Counted from the first letter of the stretch, positions 1 through 5,684 are shown. The stretch is 6,026 bases of DNA from an uncultured Coprococcus sp. (GCA_900767685.1 CAAGAB010000314.1:1-6026); one strand, 5' to 3'. Program-made: numbers and translations. The notes: a model not told the origin generated them from the letters alone.

Positions 1-1
1 G

Positions 2-814
2 TGCGTAGACAAGGCAAATGCAGTGCTCGGACTTGACACAATGGACATAGATGGAAAGGAACTCAATCCGGAAAAATACGATATAGAAGTTAAGAATATA
101 GAGTTTTCATACGATAAGAGAAAGATAATTGACGGAATCTCACTCTCCATACCGGAGAAGACAACGACTGCGATCGTCGGACCATCTGGCGGTGGAAAGA
201 CCACGCTGTGCAACCTGATCGCCAGATTCTGGGATGTGGATTCAGGTGAGATAACCTTGGGCGGAACAAATGTTAAGGATTATAGTATGAACAGTCTCAT
301 GAACAACTTTTCATTTGTATTCCAGAACGTATATCTATTTGCTGATACTATCGAGAACAACATCAAGTTCGGAAGACCGGAGGCAACTCATAAAGAGGTT
401 GTGGAGGCTGCAAAGAAGGCGTGCTGCCATGACTTTATCAGCAAGCTCCCTGACGGTTACGACACTGTGATCGGTGAGGGCGGTGCAACCCTCTCAGGCG
501 GTGAGAAGCAGAGAATATCCATAGCCCGCGCCATCATGAAGGATTCACCTATCATCATCCTTGACGAGGCGACTGCAAATGTCGATCCTGAGAACGAGAA
601 AGAGCTTACTCTTGCAGTGGATGCCCTGACAAAGGAGAAGACGATCATCATGATCGCCCACAGACTCAAGACCGTAAGACATGCGGATCAGATAGTAGTG
701 GTGGATCAGGGAAGAATAGCTCAGAAGGGAACCCACGAGGAGCTCATGAAACAGGACGGTATCTACAGGAGATTTGTGGACTTACGAGAGCAGGCGGTGA
801 GCTGGAAGATATAA
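2..814 (+). CDS. ABC exporter, C-terminal ATPase domain (5' partial)
   Basis: The frame is open from the window edge, so the true start and membrane domain lie upstream; the first in-window GTG (23) is not a credible start. Counting from that GTG, the visible part is one complete ATP-binding domain: aromatic A-loop Tyr30, Walker A GPSGGGKTT (53-61), Q-loop Gln101, signature LSGGE (157-161), Walker B IIILDE with catalytic Glu182, D-loop NVD (186-188) and switch His213 (IAHRL). All catalytic residues are present, so this half is a competent ATPase. The linker before the domain (DKANAVLGLD) and the tail (GIYRRFVDLREQA) are typical of MsbA/MdlB-type exporters with fused membrane and ATPase domains. 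Substrate cannot be told. It may be the second subunit of a heterodimer encoded upstream. No terminator is seen directly after the stop. Confidence 0.93.
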   Translation, partial: CVDKANAVLGLDTMDIDGKELNPEKYDIEVKNIEFSYDKRKIIDGISLSIPEKTTTAIVGPSGGGKTTLCNLIARFWDVDSGEITLGGTNVKDYSMNSLMNNFSFVFQNVYLFADTIENNIKFGRPEATHKEVVEAAKKACCHDFISKLPDGYDTVIGEGGATLSGGEKQRISIARAIMKDSPIIILDEATANVDPENEKELTLAVDALTKEKTIIMIAHRLKTVRHADQIVVVDQGRIAQKGTHEELMKQDGIYRRFVDLREQAVSWKI

Positions 815-846
815 GGGGATATAAGAGACTGGTAATTTGGAGTTGA

Positions 847-1113
847 ATTTGGCTGGGAATTTTGTTACACTCAGACCAAATTAGGAGAGAGCTGCATAGG
901 ATAGTTACCGACATTAAGAAAGATGGAGAGGTAGGTCTTGCATATATGAAGAGTGTGGAGATAGAGAAAAGAATACGAGAAGAGGGCCGGTCTTTGATAG
1001 TTAGGGCTTTTAAATGCGCGAAGGTGAATGCCTACACAACAGTCAGTCAGCTGACCGAAGAGGGATATGACGAGGAGACGGCTGCAGCCGCTATAGATAT
1101 GCTAAATATTTAA
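847..1113 (+). pseudogene. Probable C-terminal remnant of an Rpn/PD-(D/E)XK-type protein
   Basis: This frame follows a stop at 844-846 and has no ATG until 946, where the upstream GGAGAGG is about 15 bases away, too far for good initiation. The only early starts are CTG 853 and TTG 862, with no ribosome site. The ~83 residues are soluble and charged. The order 'GEVGLAYMKS-EIEKRIREEGR' followed by a short helical tail (LTEEGYDEETAAAAIDML) resembles the C-terminal end of Rpn / PD-(D/E)XK nuclease-like transposase-family proteins. In those proteins a 'YMK...REEGR' stretch follows the nuclease core. No nuclease core is present and only 32 bases separate the ABC gene from this frame, so I read it as a decayed fragment. 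A small expressed protein starting at TTG 862 or ATG 946 is the alternative. The family assignment comes from memory of the pattern, not a search. Confidence 0.4.
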
Positions 1114-1148
1114 ATAAAACAGAATTTTAGGAAGCACAATTACTAATG

Positions 1149-1190
1149 AAACAACCACTTGATATCATGGTGTATATCAAGTGGTTGTTT
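1149..1190. terminator. Bidirectional Rho-independent terminator
   Basis: A perfect 17-bp stem (1149-1165 with 1174-1190) closes an 8-base loop. The arms begin with AA and end with TT, so each strand has a short U-run at the stem base (GTTGTTTTGG on +, GTTGTTTCATT on -). It sits between the plus-strand remnant ending at 1113 and the minus-strand small gene ending at 1237. It can therefore stop transcription from both sides. Confidence 0.85.
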
Positions 1191-1236
1191 TGGTGTTGAA
1201 GACACTTTGAAACTGCTATAGGAAGTGGATCACAGC

Positions 1237-1482
1237 CTACTCAAAATCGTCCTCGCCATAGTCGCAGTCACAGCCACAGCCGCTATCGCCGAAGTTGCCG
1301 TTGTATGAGCCGAATGTCTGATTCTTTCTAGGTGAACAGAGCATTCCGAGCACAAGTCCTGTGAGGAATGTGCAGATCGCGAAAAGGACTGCCTCTCTGG
1401 TTGAGTAATCTTTATCCTTTACAACAACAGTAAATTTGTTCCATCCGTCTTTGATTGTTTTAATTGGTTTTACAGTTTTCAT
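1237..1482 (-). CDS. Small single-pass membrane protein with Cys-rich tail
   Basis: This 81-residue protein has a strong ribosome site, AAGGAGGG (1496-1489), six bases before the ATG, which supports real translation. The N-terminus is basic (KPIKTIKDGWNKF). A hydrophobic segment at about residues 31-49 (AVLFAICTFLTGLVLGMLC) is followed by PRK. The acidic tail carries Gly/Asn and a CGCDCD cluster (Cys69, 71, 73), with further Cys at 37 and 49. The positive residues on both sides of the membrane segment leave topology uncertain. Similar short 'KDGW-KFT...one helix' proteins exist as uncharacterised conserved proteins in Clostridia, but I know no function. The Cys/Asp tail could bind a metal, which is speculation. 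It lies downstream of, and on the same strand as, the Crp/Fnr gene (83-base gap) and may be cotranscribed or use a promoter in the gap. The convergent hairpin at 1149-1190 terminates it. Confidence 0.8.
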   Translation of the reverse strand: MKTVKPIKTIKDGWNKFTVVVKDKDYSTREAVLFAICTFLTGLVLGMLCSPRKNQTFGSYNGNFGDSGCGCDCDYGEDDFE

Positions 1483-1551
1483 TAAAATCCCTCCTTAAAG
1501 TGCAGCGGGCGCATTTAAAGCTCCTGCCGTGGCGTCCGCGTCAATAAATAT

Positions 1552-1580
1552 ATAATACAATATTGTTATACATCAGTCCA
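1552..1580 (-). promoter_or_regulatory. Possible promoter for the small membrane protein gene
   Basis: On the minus strand, TGGACT (1580-1575, 4/6 match to TTGACA) and TATTAT (1557-1552, 5/6 match to TATAAT) are exactly 17 bases apart. The predicted start is near 1545, leaving a leader of about 60 bases. That leader can form a short GC-rich hairpin (1539-1532 with 1512-1505, one mismatch). The promoter would overlap the 3' end of the regulator gene. Read-through from that gene is the alternative. Confidence 0.35.
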
Positions 1581-2252
1581 CCCATGGGCAGGCGACTTAA
1601 GAATAAAATGAGATTTGTGAAAGTCGATCATACCTTCGTCCTTCATCCGACCAAGCTCAGTTGACAGACCGCTGCGGTCCACGGACAGAAAGTCAGCAAG
1701 CTGCTGTCTGGAAAATGGTATGTCAAATTCGTTGCTGCCGTGTCTGTGCATCTCAGATGACAGATAGGAAAGAAGCTTATCCCTTGTTGTTTTCTGGCTC
1801 ATGTGCTTTGATTTTTCGCCGAGTTTCAGATTTTTGCCGGCGAGATCGCACAGGAGATTTCTTATCATCTGATTGTGTTTGCCACACGTCACCGGACAGG
1901 TGGTGAGCATTTTCTGGACATTCAGAAACATTATAGAACTTGCGGCTTCGGCATATACGCTGACGTCAAGTACGGAGCTGGGGGTACAGGCGTATGATTC
2001 GGCAAATGTGTGCCCCGGCAGGATGGCGGACATGACGCTCTGACCGCCCCAGTAATCTTCCTGGATGACTATCGCCTTGCCGGTCAGCAGCAGGCCTATA
2101 TATTCAGTTGTGTTCCCTGCCATGAGAATGCATTCGTTCTTTTTATAATTTTTTATTATTGCTCCCAGACAGTCCAGCACGGAGTCTGTGTCCTCTGCGG
2201 ATATTCCGGAGAAGAGGCTGGATTTCAATAATATATCCATGTATTTATTCAT
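1566..2252 (-). CDS. Crp/Fnr-family transcriptional regulator (HcpR-like candidate)
   Basis: This 228-residue protein has the length and order of the Crp/Fnr family: a cyclic-nucleotide-binding-type beta-roll (about 13-125), a long dimer helix (about 110-145) and a C-terminal winged helix-turn-helix (about 176-217, FSRQQLADFLSVDRSGLSTEL). The phosphate-binding cassette is not conserved: LPGHTFAES (78-86) lacks the Arg-Ser/Thr pair of cAMP-binding proteins, so cAMP is unlikely as ligand. The N-terminal Cys cluster of Fnr is also absent. Scattered Cys at 28, 41, 88, 119, 123 and 135 remain, and C119-x3-C123 lies near the dimer helix. The start is supported by AAGAGG (2265-2260) seven bases upstream of the ATG. 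It is divergent from the ferredoxin-like gene at 2548, whose promoter carries a well-placed dyad, so it probably activates that gene. Heme or NO sensing as in HcpR is inference from gene context only. Confidence 0.88.
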   Translation of the reverse strand: MNKYMDILLKSSLFSGISAEDTDSVLDCLGAIIKNYKKNECILMAGNTTEYIGLLLTGKAIVIQEDYWGGQSVMSAILPGHTFAESYACTPSSVLDVSVYAEAASSIMFLNVQKMLTTCPVTCGKHNQMIRNLLCDLAGKNLKLGEKSKHMSQKTTRDKLLSYLSSEMHRHGSNEFDIPFSRQQLADFLSVDRSGLSTELGRMKDEGMIDFHKSHFILKSPAHGWTDV

Positions 2253-2410
2253 GTGAATACCTCTTATTTGCTAATTAGTGTATGTACATGATCTCAACTC
2301 AATTTCAGTGACGTTTTATTTTGTCAAATAAGGATTGTGAAGTGCACTGAGCAACCATGTCATAAATATAAGGTTTTGTGCGTTTTTATAAGGATAGTAT
2401 AACATTTTAA

Positions 2411-2428
2411 ATGTTGAAAATTCAACAT
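2411..2428. promoter_or_regulatory. Operator dyad, probable Crp/Fnr-type activator site
   Basis: ATGTTGAA-AA-TTCAACAT has perfect 8-base inverted arms around a 2-base centre. The centre (between 2419 and 2420) lies at -41.5 if the TATAAT box at 2449-2454 sets +1 at 2461. That is the classic class II position for Crp/Fnr activators. The half-site TGTTGA contains the TTGA core of Fnr-type sites, though the TTGA...TCAA gap is 4 rather than the 6 of the Fnr consensus. The most likely binder is the divergent regulator at 1566-2252. Confidence 0.7.
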
Positions 2429-2448
2429 ACACAAATGTCCCATCTGGA

Positions 2449-2454
2449 TATAAT
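2449..2454 (+). promoter_or_regulatory. -10 box of activator-dependent promoter for the iron-sulfur gene
   Basis: A perfect TATAAT sits here, but at the 17-base spacing the -35 position reads CATACA, which is far from consensus and abuts the operator dyad. A strong -10, no -35 and an upstream dyad together indicate a promoter needing an activator. The predicted start at about 2461 gives an 87-base leader. A weaker alternative is TTGTGC (2376-2381), 16 bases, TATAAC (2398-2403). Confidence 0.65.
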
Positions 2455-2501
2455 GACGATGAAAACAGGCAGGATCAGTAAAGAATCTGCTGAATATTAG
2501 A

Positions 2502-2523
2502 GGTTAGGTTCATATGAACTACC
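2502..2523 (+). other. Palindrome in the leader of the iron-sulfur gene
   Basis: GTTCATATGAAC (2508-2519) is a perfect 12-base palindrome, flanked by GGT (2502-2504) and ACC (2521-2523) that can extend it after a small bulge. It ends about 11 bases before the GGAGGA ribosome site. It could be a weak RNA hairpin or a second protein-binding site; chance is possible. Confidence 0.35.
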
Positions 2524-2547
2524 GACAAATGATTGGAGGAAACATAT

Positions 2548-3354
2548 ATGATAAGAAGAGTTATACAGATAGACGAGGACAAATGCAACGGATGCGGAGC
2601 ATGTGCAAATGCGTGCCATGAGGGTGCTATAGGCATGGTAAACGGCAAAGCAAAGCTGCTCAGAGACGATTATTGTGATGGACTTGGCGACTGCCTGCCG
2701 TCCTGTCCTACAGGAGCCATAACATTTGTGGAGAGGGAAGCGGCAGCGTATGATGAGGCGGCAGTCATTGCAAACAAAAAGGCGAAGAAACCGGTACACT
2801 CTGGCTGTCCTGGTTCTATGGCGAGAAGTATATTCAGAAGACCGGCAGCAGCTTCGGGCGGTGCGGACGCAGATGAGGCAGATAAAGCAGCGCAGACGGG
2901 TGCATATGGACATGAATCAGGCGGAACAGAACAGAACACATCTGATAAAGCGAACAATCACCAGACAGGTGGCTTTTATCAAGAGCGTCCAAGCCAGCTT
3001 TCACAGTGGCCAGTGCAGATAAAGCTTGCGCCAGTGAACGCACCCTACTTTGATGGCGCCAAGCTTCTTGTAGCGGCGGATTGTACAGCCTATGCATATG
3101 CGTCGTTCCACGAGAAATTCATAAAGGGACATGTGACTCTGGTCGGCTGTCCGAAGCTTGACAGCGTGGATTATTCAGAGAAACTTACGGAGATCATCAG
3201 ACGAAATGATATACAAAGTGTTACAATAGTCCGCATGGAGGTTCCATGTTGTGGAGGCCTTGAGATGGCAGCAAAGAAGGCACTTCAGGACAGCGGCAAG
3301 TTCATTCCATGGCAGGTTGCAACTATATCAATAGACGGAAAAATTTTAGACTAA
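2548..3354 (+). CDS. Ferredoxin-like iron-sulfur protein with C-terminal Cys domain (FrdX-like)
   Basis: The start is ATG 2548, seven bases after GGAGGA (2535-2540); an in-frame TTG at 2533 sits against that ribosome site and is rejected. The 268-residue product opens with a ferredoxin domain. Its first [4Fe-4S] motif is Cys13-x2-Cys16-x2-Cys19-x3-Cys23. The second is unusual, Cys43-x5-Cys49-x3-Cys53-Pro, with only three Cys. After Cys87 (SGCPGS) comes a hydrophilic linker (about 98-150) rich in Gly, Ala, Asp, Gln and Asn. The C-terminal domain (about 151-268) keeps Cys179 (VAADC), Cys201 (LVGCPK) and Cys234-Cys235 (VPCCGG), likely extra metal or redox ligands. No signal peptide or membrane segment is seen, so it should be cytoplasmic. 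Proteins of this type are found beside Crp/Fnr regulators and hybrid cluster protein genes (named frdX in HcpR regulon work, from memory). Electron transfer to an Hcp-type protein is therefore plausible. Confidence 0.88.
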   Translation: MIRRVIQIDEDKCNGCGACANACHEGAIGMVNGKAKLLRDDYCDGLGDCLPSCPTGAITFVEREAAAYDEAAVIANKKAKKPVHSGCPGSMARSIFRRPAAASGGADADEADKAAQTGAYGHESGGTEQNTSDKANNHQTGGFYQERPSQLSQWPVQIKLAPVNAPYFDGAKLLVAADCTAYAYASFHEKFIKGHVTLVGCPKLDSVDYSEKLTEIIRRNDIQSVTIVRMEVPCCGGLEMAAKKALQDSGKFIPWQVATISIDGKILD

Positions 3355-3376
3355 CATTTTTTTCACGGCACCGCAG

Positions 3377-3407
3377 GGGGACGGAGGGGACAGGTACCTC
3401 CGTCCCC
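3377..3407 (+). repeat. GC-rich hairpin repeat, unit A (long form)
   Basis: An 11-bp perfect stem (3377-3387 with 3397-3407) encloses loop GGACAGGTA. Its last 22 bases (3386-3407) are identical to unit B and to the complement of unit D. It lies just after the iron-sulfur gene. No U-run follows, so it is not a standard terminator, though it may stabilise or attenuate the transcript. Confidence 0.9.
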
Positions 3408-3449
3408 AAAACAGCAAAAATTGGTTAAATAAATGTGAAAAGCAAAAAA

Positions 3450-3471
3450 GGGGACAGGTACCTCCGTCCCC
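3450..3471 (+). repeat. GC-rich repeat, unit B
   Basis: This 22-base quasi-palindrome (GGGGACAGG...CCTCCGTCCCC) is identical to the 3' part of unit A, and starts exactly 64 bases after that core. It overlaps a CCCCATGGGG palindrome (3470-3479). It lies 24 bases upstream of the ribosome site of the next gene, so its folding could affect translation. Confidence 0.88.
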
Positions 3472-3507
3472 CCATGGGGCTCTGAAAAGATATGAAAGGT
3501 AAAGATA

Positions 3508-4023
3508 ATGGAAAATAAAAAAAATACAGCAGATGCCGGAAGTGATCTGGCCGGGGCTCTGATAGGGCTTGTGAGGGCCACGGATGGTATGGTTAATATG
3601 ACAGAGAACACGTTTAATATAATACTGGATGGATTACGTATGCTTGGCACCGATGAAAGGTCTGATAGTGATGAGATTCAGTCTATGATAGATAGGGTTC
3701 ATATAGACAAACACACACTGGTGCCTGATTGCAGCGTGTGTGGTTCTCCGTGTGGCAGAACTGAAGATTATGACTGGAAATCGGTTCGTAAGCGTGCTGA
3801 ATCAGGTTCTGAATTGGATGTCTATAAGCTGAAGGTTCTGGATATACTTCAGCGGTTGTCTGATAGCATAAAGATAGATGAATTAAAAGCAGATGATGCG
3901 ATGCGTTTCTTGATATGTCGCGCTGTGTTTTCTTTAGGAGAGCAGTGGTCAGGTATAGAAATGGAGACACTCATCAAGGAGTTAAAAACCATTAATATAT
4001 CAAAAGGGGACGGAGGTGCCTGA
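3508..4023 (+). CDS. Hcp N-terminal-domain-like protein (standalone or truncated hydroxylamine reductase)
   Basis: This 171-residue soluble protein starts at ATG 3508 after GAAAGG (3494-3499). It is mostly helical. Segments match, from memory, the N-terminal helical domain of clostridial hybrid cluster protein / hydroxylamine reductase: DLAGALIGLVRATDG (13-27), IDRVHIDKHTLVPDC (61-75), the Cys motif C75-x2-C78-x3-C82-GRTEDYD, and RFLICRAVFSLGEQW (133-147), which corresponds to the family's 'FFYKALFxxGxDW'. In full Hcp (about 520-550 residues) the chain then runs on into the domains holding the hybrid cluster. Here it ends after KTINIS with KGDGGA-stop, encoded by repeat unit C. Catalytic reduction of hydroxylamine or NO is therefore not expected; the three Cys could still hold part of an iron-sulfur site. 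It lies 153 bases after the FrdX-like gene on the same strand and is probably cotranscribed. An uncharacterised small family sharing this fold is the alternative. Confidence 0.7.
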   Translation: MENKKNTADAGSDLAGALIGLVRATDGMVNMTENTFNIILDGLRMLGTDERSDSDEIQSMIDRVHIDKHTLVPDCSVCGSPCGRTEDYDWKSVRKRAESGSELDVYKLKVLDILQRLSDSIKIDELKADDAMRFLICRAVFSLGEQWSGIEMETLIKELKTINISKGDGGA

Positions 4024-4032
4024 CCCCTTTTG
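4001..4032 (+). terminator. Possible terminator formed by repeat unit C
   Basis: CAAAAGGGG (4001-4009) pairs perfectly with CCCCTTTTG (4024-4032) around a 14-base loop, giving a GC-based hairpin with an A/U-rich base and a four-U run. It overlaps the end of the Hcp-like gene. A second hairpin follows directly (TTTTGCCG 4028-4035 with CGGCAAAA 4050-4057). The short U-run makes strength uncertain. Confidence 0.4.
4006..4027 (-). repeat. GC-rich repeat, unit C (inverted)
   Basis: This is the reverse-complement copy of the 22-base core, with two differences from unit B (T for A at core position 5, C for T at core position 10). It encodes the last residues GDGGA and the TGA stop of the Hcp-like gene. 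Confidence 0.88.
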
Positions 4033-4069
4033 CCGATTTCACGAAAAAACGGCAAAAAATGGCCCCTTG

Positions 4070-4091
4070 GGGGACGGAGGTACCTGTCCCC
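4070..4091 (-). repeat. GC-rich repeat, unit D (inverted)
   Basis: This is a perfect reverse complement of unit B, beginning exactly 64 bases from unit C. It is bordered by CCCCTTGGGG (4063-4072), echoing the CCCCATGGGG beside unit B. A short tandem duplication of CCCCATTCG (4088-4096, 4099-4107) overlaps its outer end. Confidence 0.88.
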
Positions 4092-4159
4092 ATTCGATCC
4101 CCATTCGGGCTCAGGTCTTTCGGTAGTTGGAAAACTCTTATATTATAGGTAGAAAACCA

Positions 4160-4188
4160 TTGAAAATATTAAAACGCAGGAGTACAAT
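4160..4188 (+). promoter_or_regulatory. Sigma-A-type promoter for the MATE gene
   Basis: TTGAAA (4160-4165), a 17-base spacer and TACAAT (4183-4188) match the housekeeping consensus at 5/6 and 5/6. The predicted start near 4195 leaves a leader of about 50 bases. A second candidate is the extended -10 TGG-TATACT (4216-4224), but it has no good -35 and would leave only a 14-base leader. Confidence 0.65.
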
Positions 4189-4244
4189 AGTCGAACGCAT
4201 CAAAAATATGGATAATGGTATACTAGTAAATAAGAGGTAACGAT

Positions 4245-5684
4245 ATGGGAAGTGCTACTACGGGCTTTGTAAAGAATAATAAAAAGGTGACATGGAAGGA
4301 ATTTGCCAGAATGTTGGCTGTTCTTGCCATGCCTATTGCGCTGCAGAATCTACTTGCGACCACTGCGAGTATGGTAGATACAATCATGATCGGAAGTGAG
4401 GGAGAGATAGCCGTTGCGGCGGTTGGCGTGTGCGCACAGATAGGATCACTTTTGTTTTCAACATATTGGGGATTTGTCAGCTGCTCCCTTCTGTTCATGT
4501 CTCAATACTGGGGAGCCAAGGATCCAGAGGGAATGAACAAGGCATTTGGTCTGGCGATCATATGTGCGGGAATATTTGGTATAGCATTTGCGGTGGTGAC
4601 TGTGGCTGCCCCGGGGTGGATACTTGGAATATATACAGATAAAGTAGAGATCATAGCACTTGCGAAGCCATATATGAGAATAGTTGGATGGTCGTATCCG
4701 CTTCAGGTATTTGCCGCAATAATTACAGCACTTCTTAAGTCAACGGAGAGGGTGAAGGTGCCACTGGTATGCTCCATCATCTCACTTTTACTCAATTTCT
4801 GTATCAATTTTGTGCTGATCTATGGTAGATTTGGTGCGCCAAAGATGGGAGTTGCCGGTGCGGCTATAGGTACACTGGTGTCTGGTATCGTGAACATAGC
4901 GCTGCTCATTCTCTATCTTGCAAAGAGCAGGCATGAGATAAAGTTCAGTGCGCGAAAAGCATTTGATATTGATATGGGATTTGTGAAGTCCTATGCGTCA
5001 AAGGCATTCCCGATCGTGTGTAACGAAATACTCTACGGTGTGGGACAGATGATAATCAATGTCGTCATGGGACATCAGAGCGATTCGGCCATAGCAGCCA
5101 TGGCAGCGTTCCGTGTGTGCGAGGGATTTGTATATGCGTTCTTTGGAGGTCTGGCAAATGCGTCAAGCGTTGCAGTGGGAAATGAAGTTGGCGCGGGTAA
5201 TCTGGACAGGGGACTTTCCTATGCCAAGAGAGCTGCACTGGTATGTCCTGCCATCACATTCACAATTGTGCTCATCACGATGCTGCTGCACAATCCGCTG
5301 TTCGGATTGTTCGGACTCGGAGCCGAGGCTATGATGTATACGAAGTACATGCTTATCATATATCTGTTCTTCGGCGCAGTCAGAACCTGCTGCTATATAC
5401 AGAACGAGTGCTTCCGTGCAGGCGGTGAGGCTATCGTTGGAACTGTTATGGAGATCTGTGGACTGATGTTGTTTTCGGTCCCGGCTACATGGATAGCAGG
5501 AATGGTGCTCAAGCTGCCATTTCTCGCAGTGTTCTCATTTGTTTACACGGATGAACTTCTGAGATTTGTCATACTGACACCGTACTTGTTAAAAGGACGG
5601 TGGATCAAACCTATGACGGGACCGGGCCGCGCGGCACTTGATGAGTTCAGGGGCAGGATGAAGCGAAAGAAGCATAGAGCGTGA
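4245..5684 (+). CDS. MATE-family multidrug/metabolite efflux transporter
   Basis: This complete 479-residue inner membrane protein has about twelve hydrophobic segments arranged as two six-helix halves, the normal MATE size. In the first half, PIALQNLLATTASMVDTIMIG (30-50) has Pro30 and Asp45, typical of MATE helix 1, followed by SQYWGAKD (86-93). The second half repeats the pattern with FPIVCNE (255-261) and VGNEVGAGN (311-319), the standard 'G-x-x-x-G-A-G' loop; FRAGGEA (390-396) is the late conserved 'RAGG' segment. The C-terminus is a basic cytoplasmic tail (RMKRKKHRA). Such proteins export cationic drugs or metabolites using Na+ or H+ gradients; the ion and substrate cannot be read from sequence. 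AAGAGG (4232-4237) seven bases before ATG 4245 supports the start. It has its own promoter and is probably unrelated to the upstream redox genes. Confidence 0.95.
   Translation: MGSATTGFVKNNKKVTWKEFARMLAVLAMPIALQNLLATTASMVDTIMIGSEGEIAVAAVGVCAQIGSLLFSTYWGFVSCSLLFMSQYWGAKDPEGMNKAFGLAIICAGIFGIAFAVVTVAAPGWILGIYTDKVEIIALAKPYMRIVGWSYPLQVFAAIITALLKSTERVKVPLVCSIISLLLNFCINFVLIYGRFGAPKMGVAGAAIGTLVSGIVNIALLILYLAKSRHEIKFSARKAFDIDMGFVKSYASKAFPIVCNEILYGVGQMIINVVMGHQSDSAIAAMAAFRVCEGFVYAFFGGLANASSVAVGNEVGAGNLDRGLSYAKRAALVCPAITFTIVLITMLLHNPLFGLFGLGAEAMMYTKYMLIIYLFFGAVRTCCYIQNECFRAGGEAIVGTVMEICGLMLFSVPATWIAGMVLKLPFLAVFSFVYTDELLRFVILTPYLLKGRWIKPMTGPGRAALDEFRGRMKRKKHRA

Noticed and set aside
1505..1539. Terminator after the Crp/Fnr gene
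   Set aside because: The GC-rich inverted repeat has a 19-base loop, a mismatch on the minus strand and no U-run; it is more likely leader structure or chance.
1566..2252. True Fnr (oxygen-sensing [4Fe-4S]) or cAMP-binding Crp
   Set aside because: The N-terminal Cys cluster of Fnr is absent, and the phosphate-binding cassette lacks the Arg-Ser/Thr residues needed for cAMP.
2341..2348. AGTGCACT palindrome as a second Crp/Fnr operator
   Set aside because: It is only 8 bases, its flanks do not continue the symmetry, and it shares no half-site with the 2411-2428 dyad.
2533..2547. Upstream in-frame TTG start for the iron-sulfur protein
   Set aside because: TTG GAG GAA overlaps the GGAGGA ribosome site itself; ATG 2548 has ideal spacing and begins the conserved MIRRVIQID segment.
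2497..2957. Antisense open frames opposite the iron-sulfur gene
   Set aside because: They are shadows of a gene with clear Cys motifs and ribosome site; the antisense frames have no ribosome site and odd Arg/Cys/Ser-rich composition.
3377..4091. CRISPR-like array from the regularly spaced 22-base units
   Set aside because: There are only two units per side, each is a quasi-palindrome rich in G/C, the sides are inverted, a gene lies between them, and no cas gene is seen.
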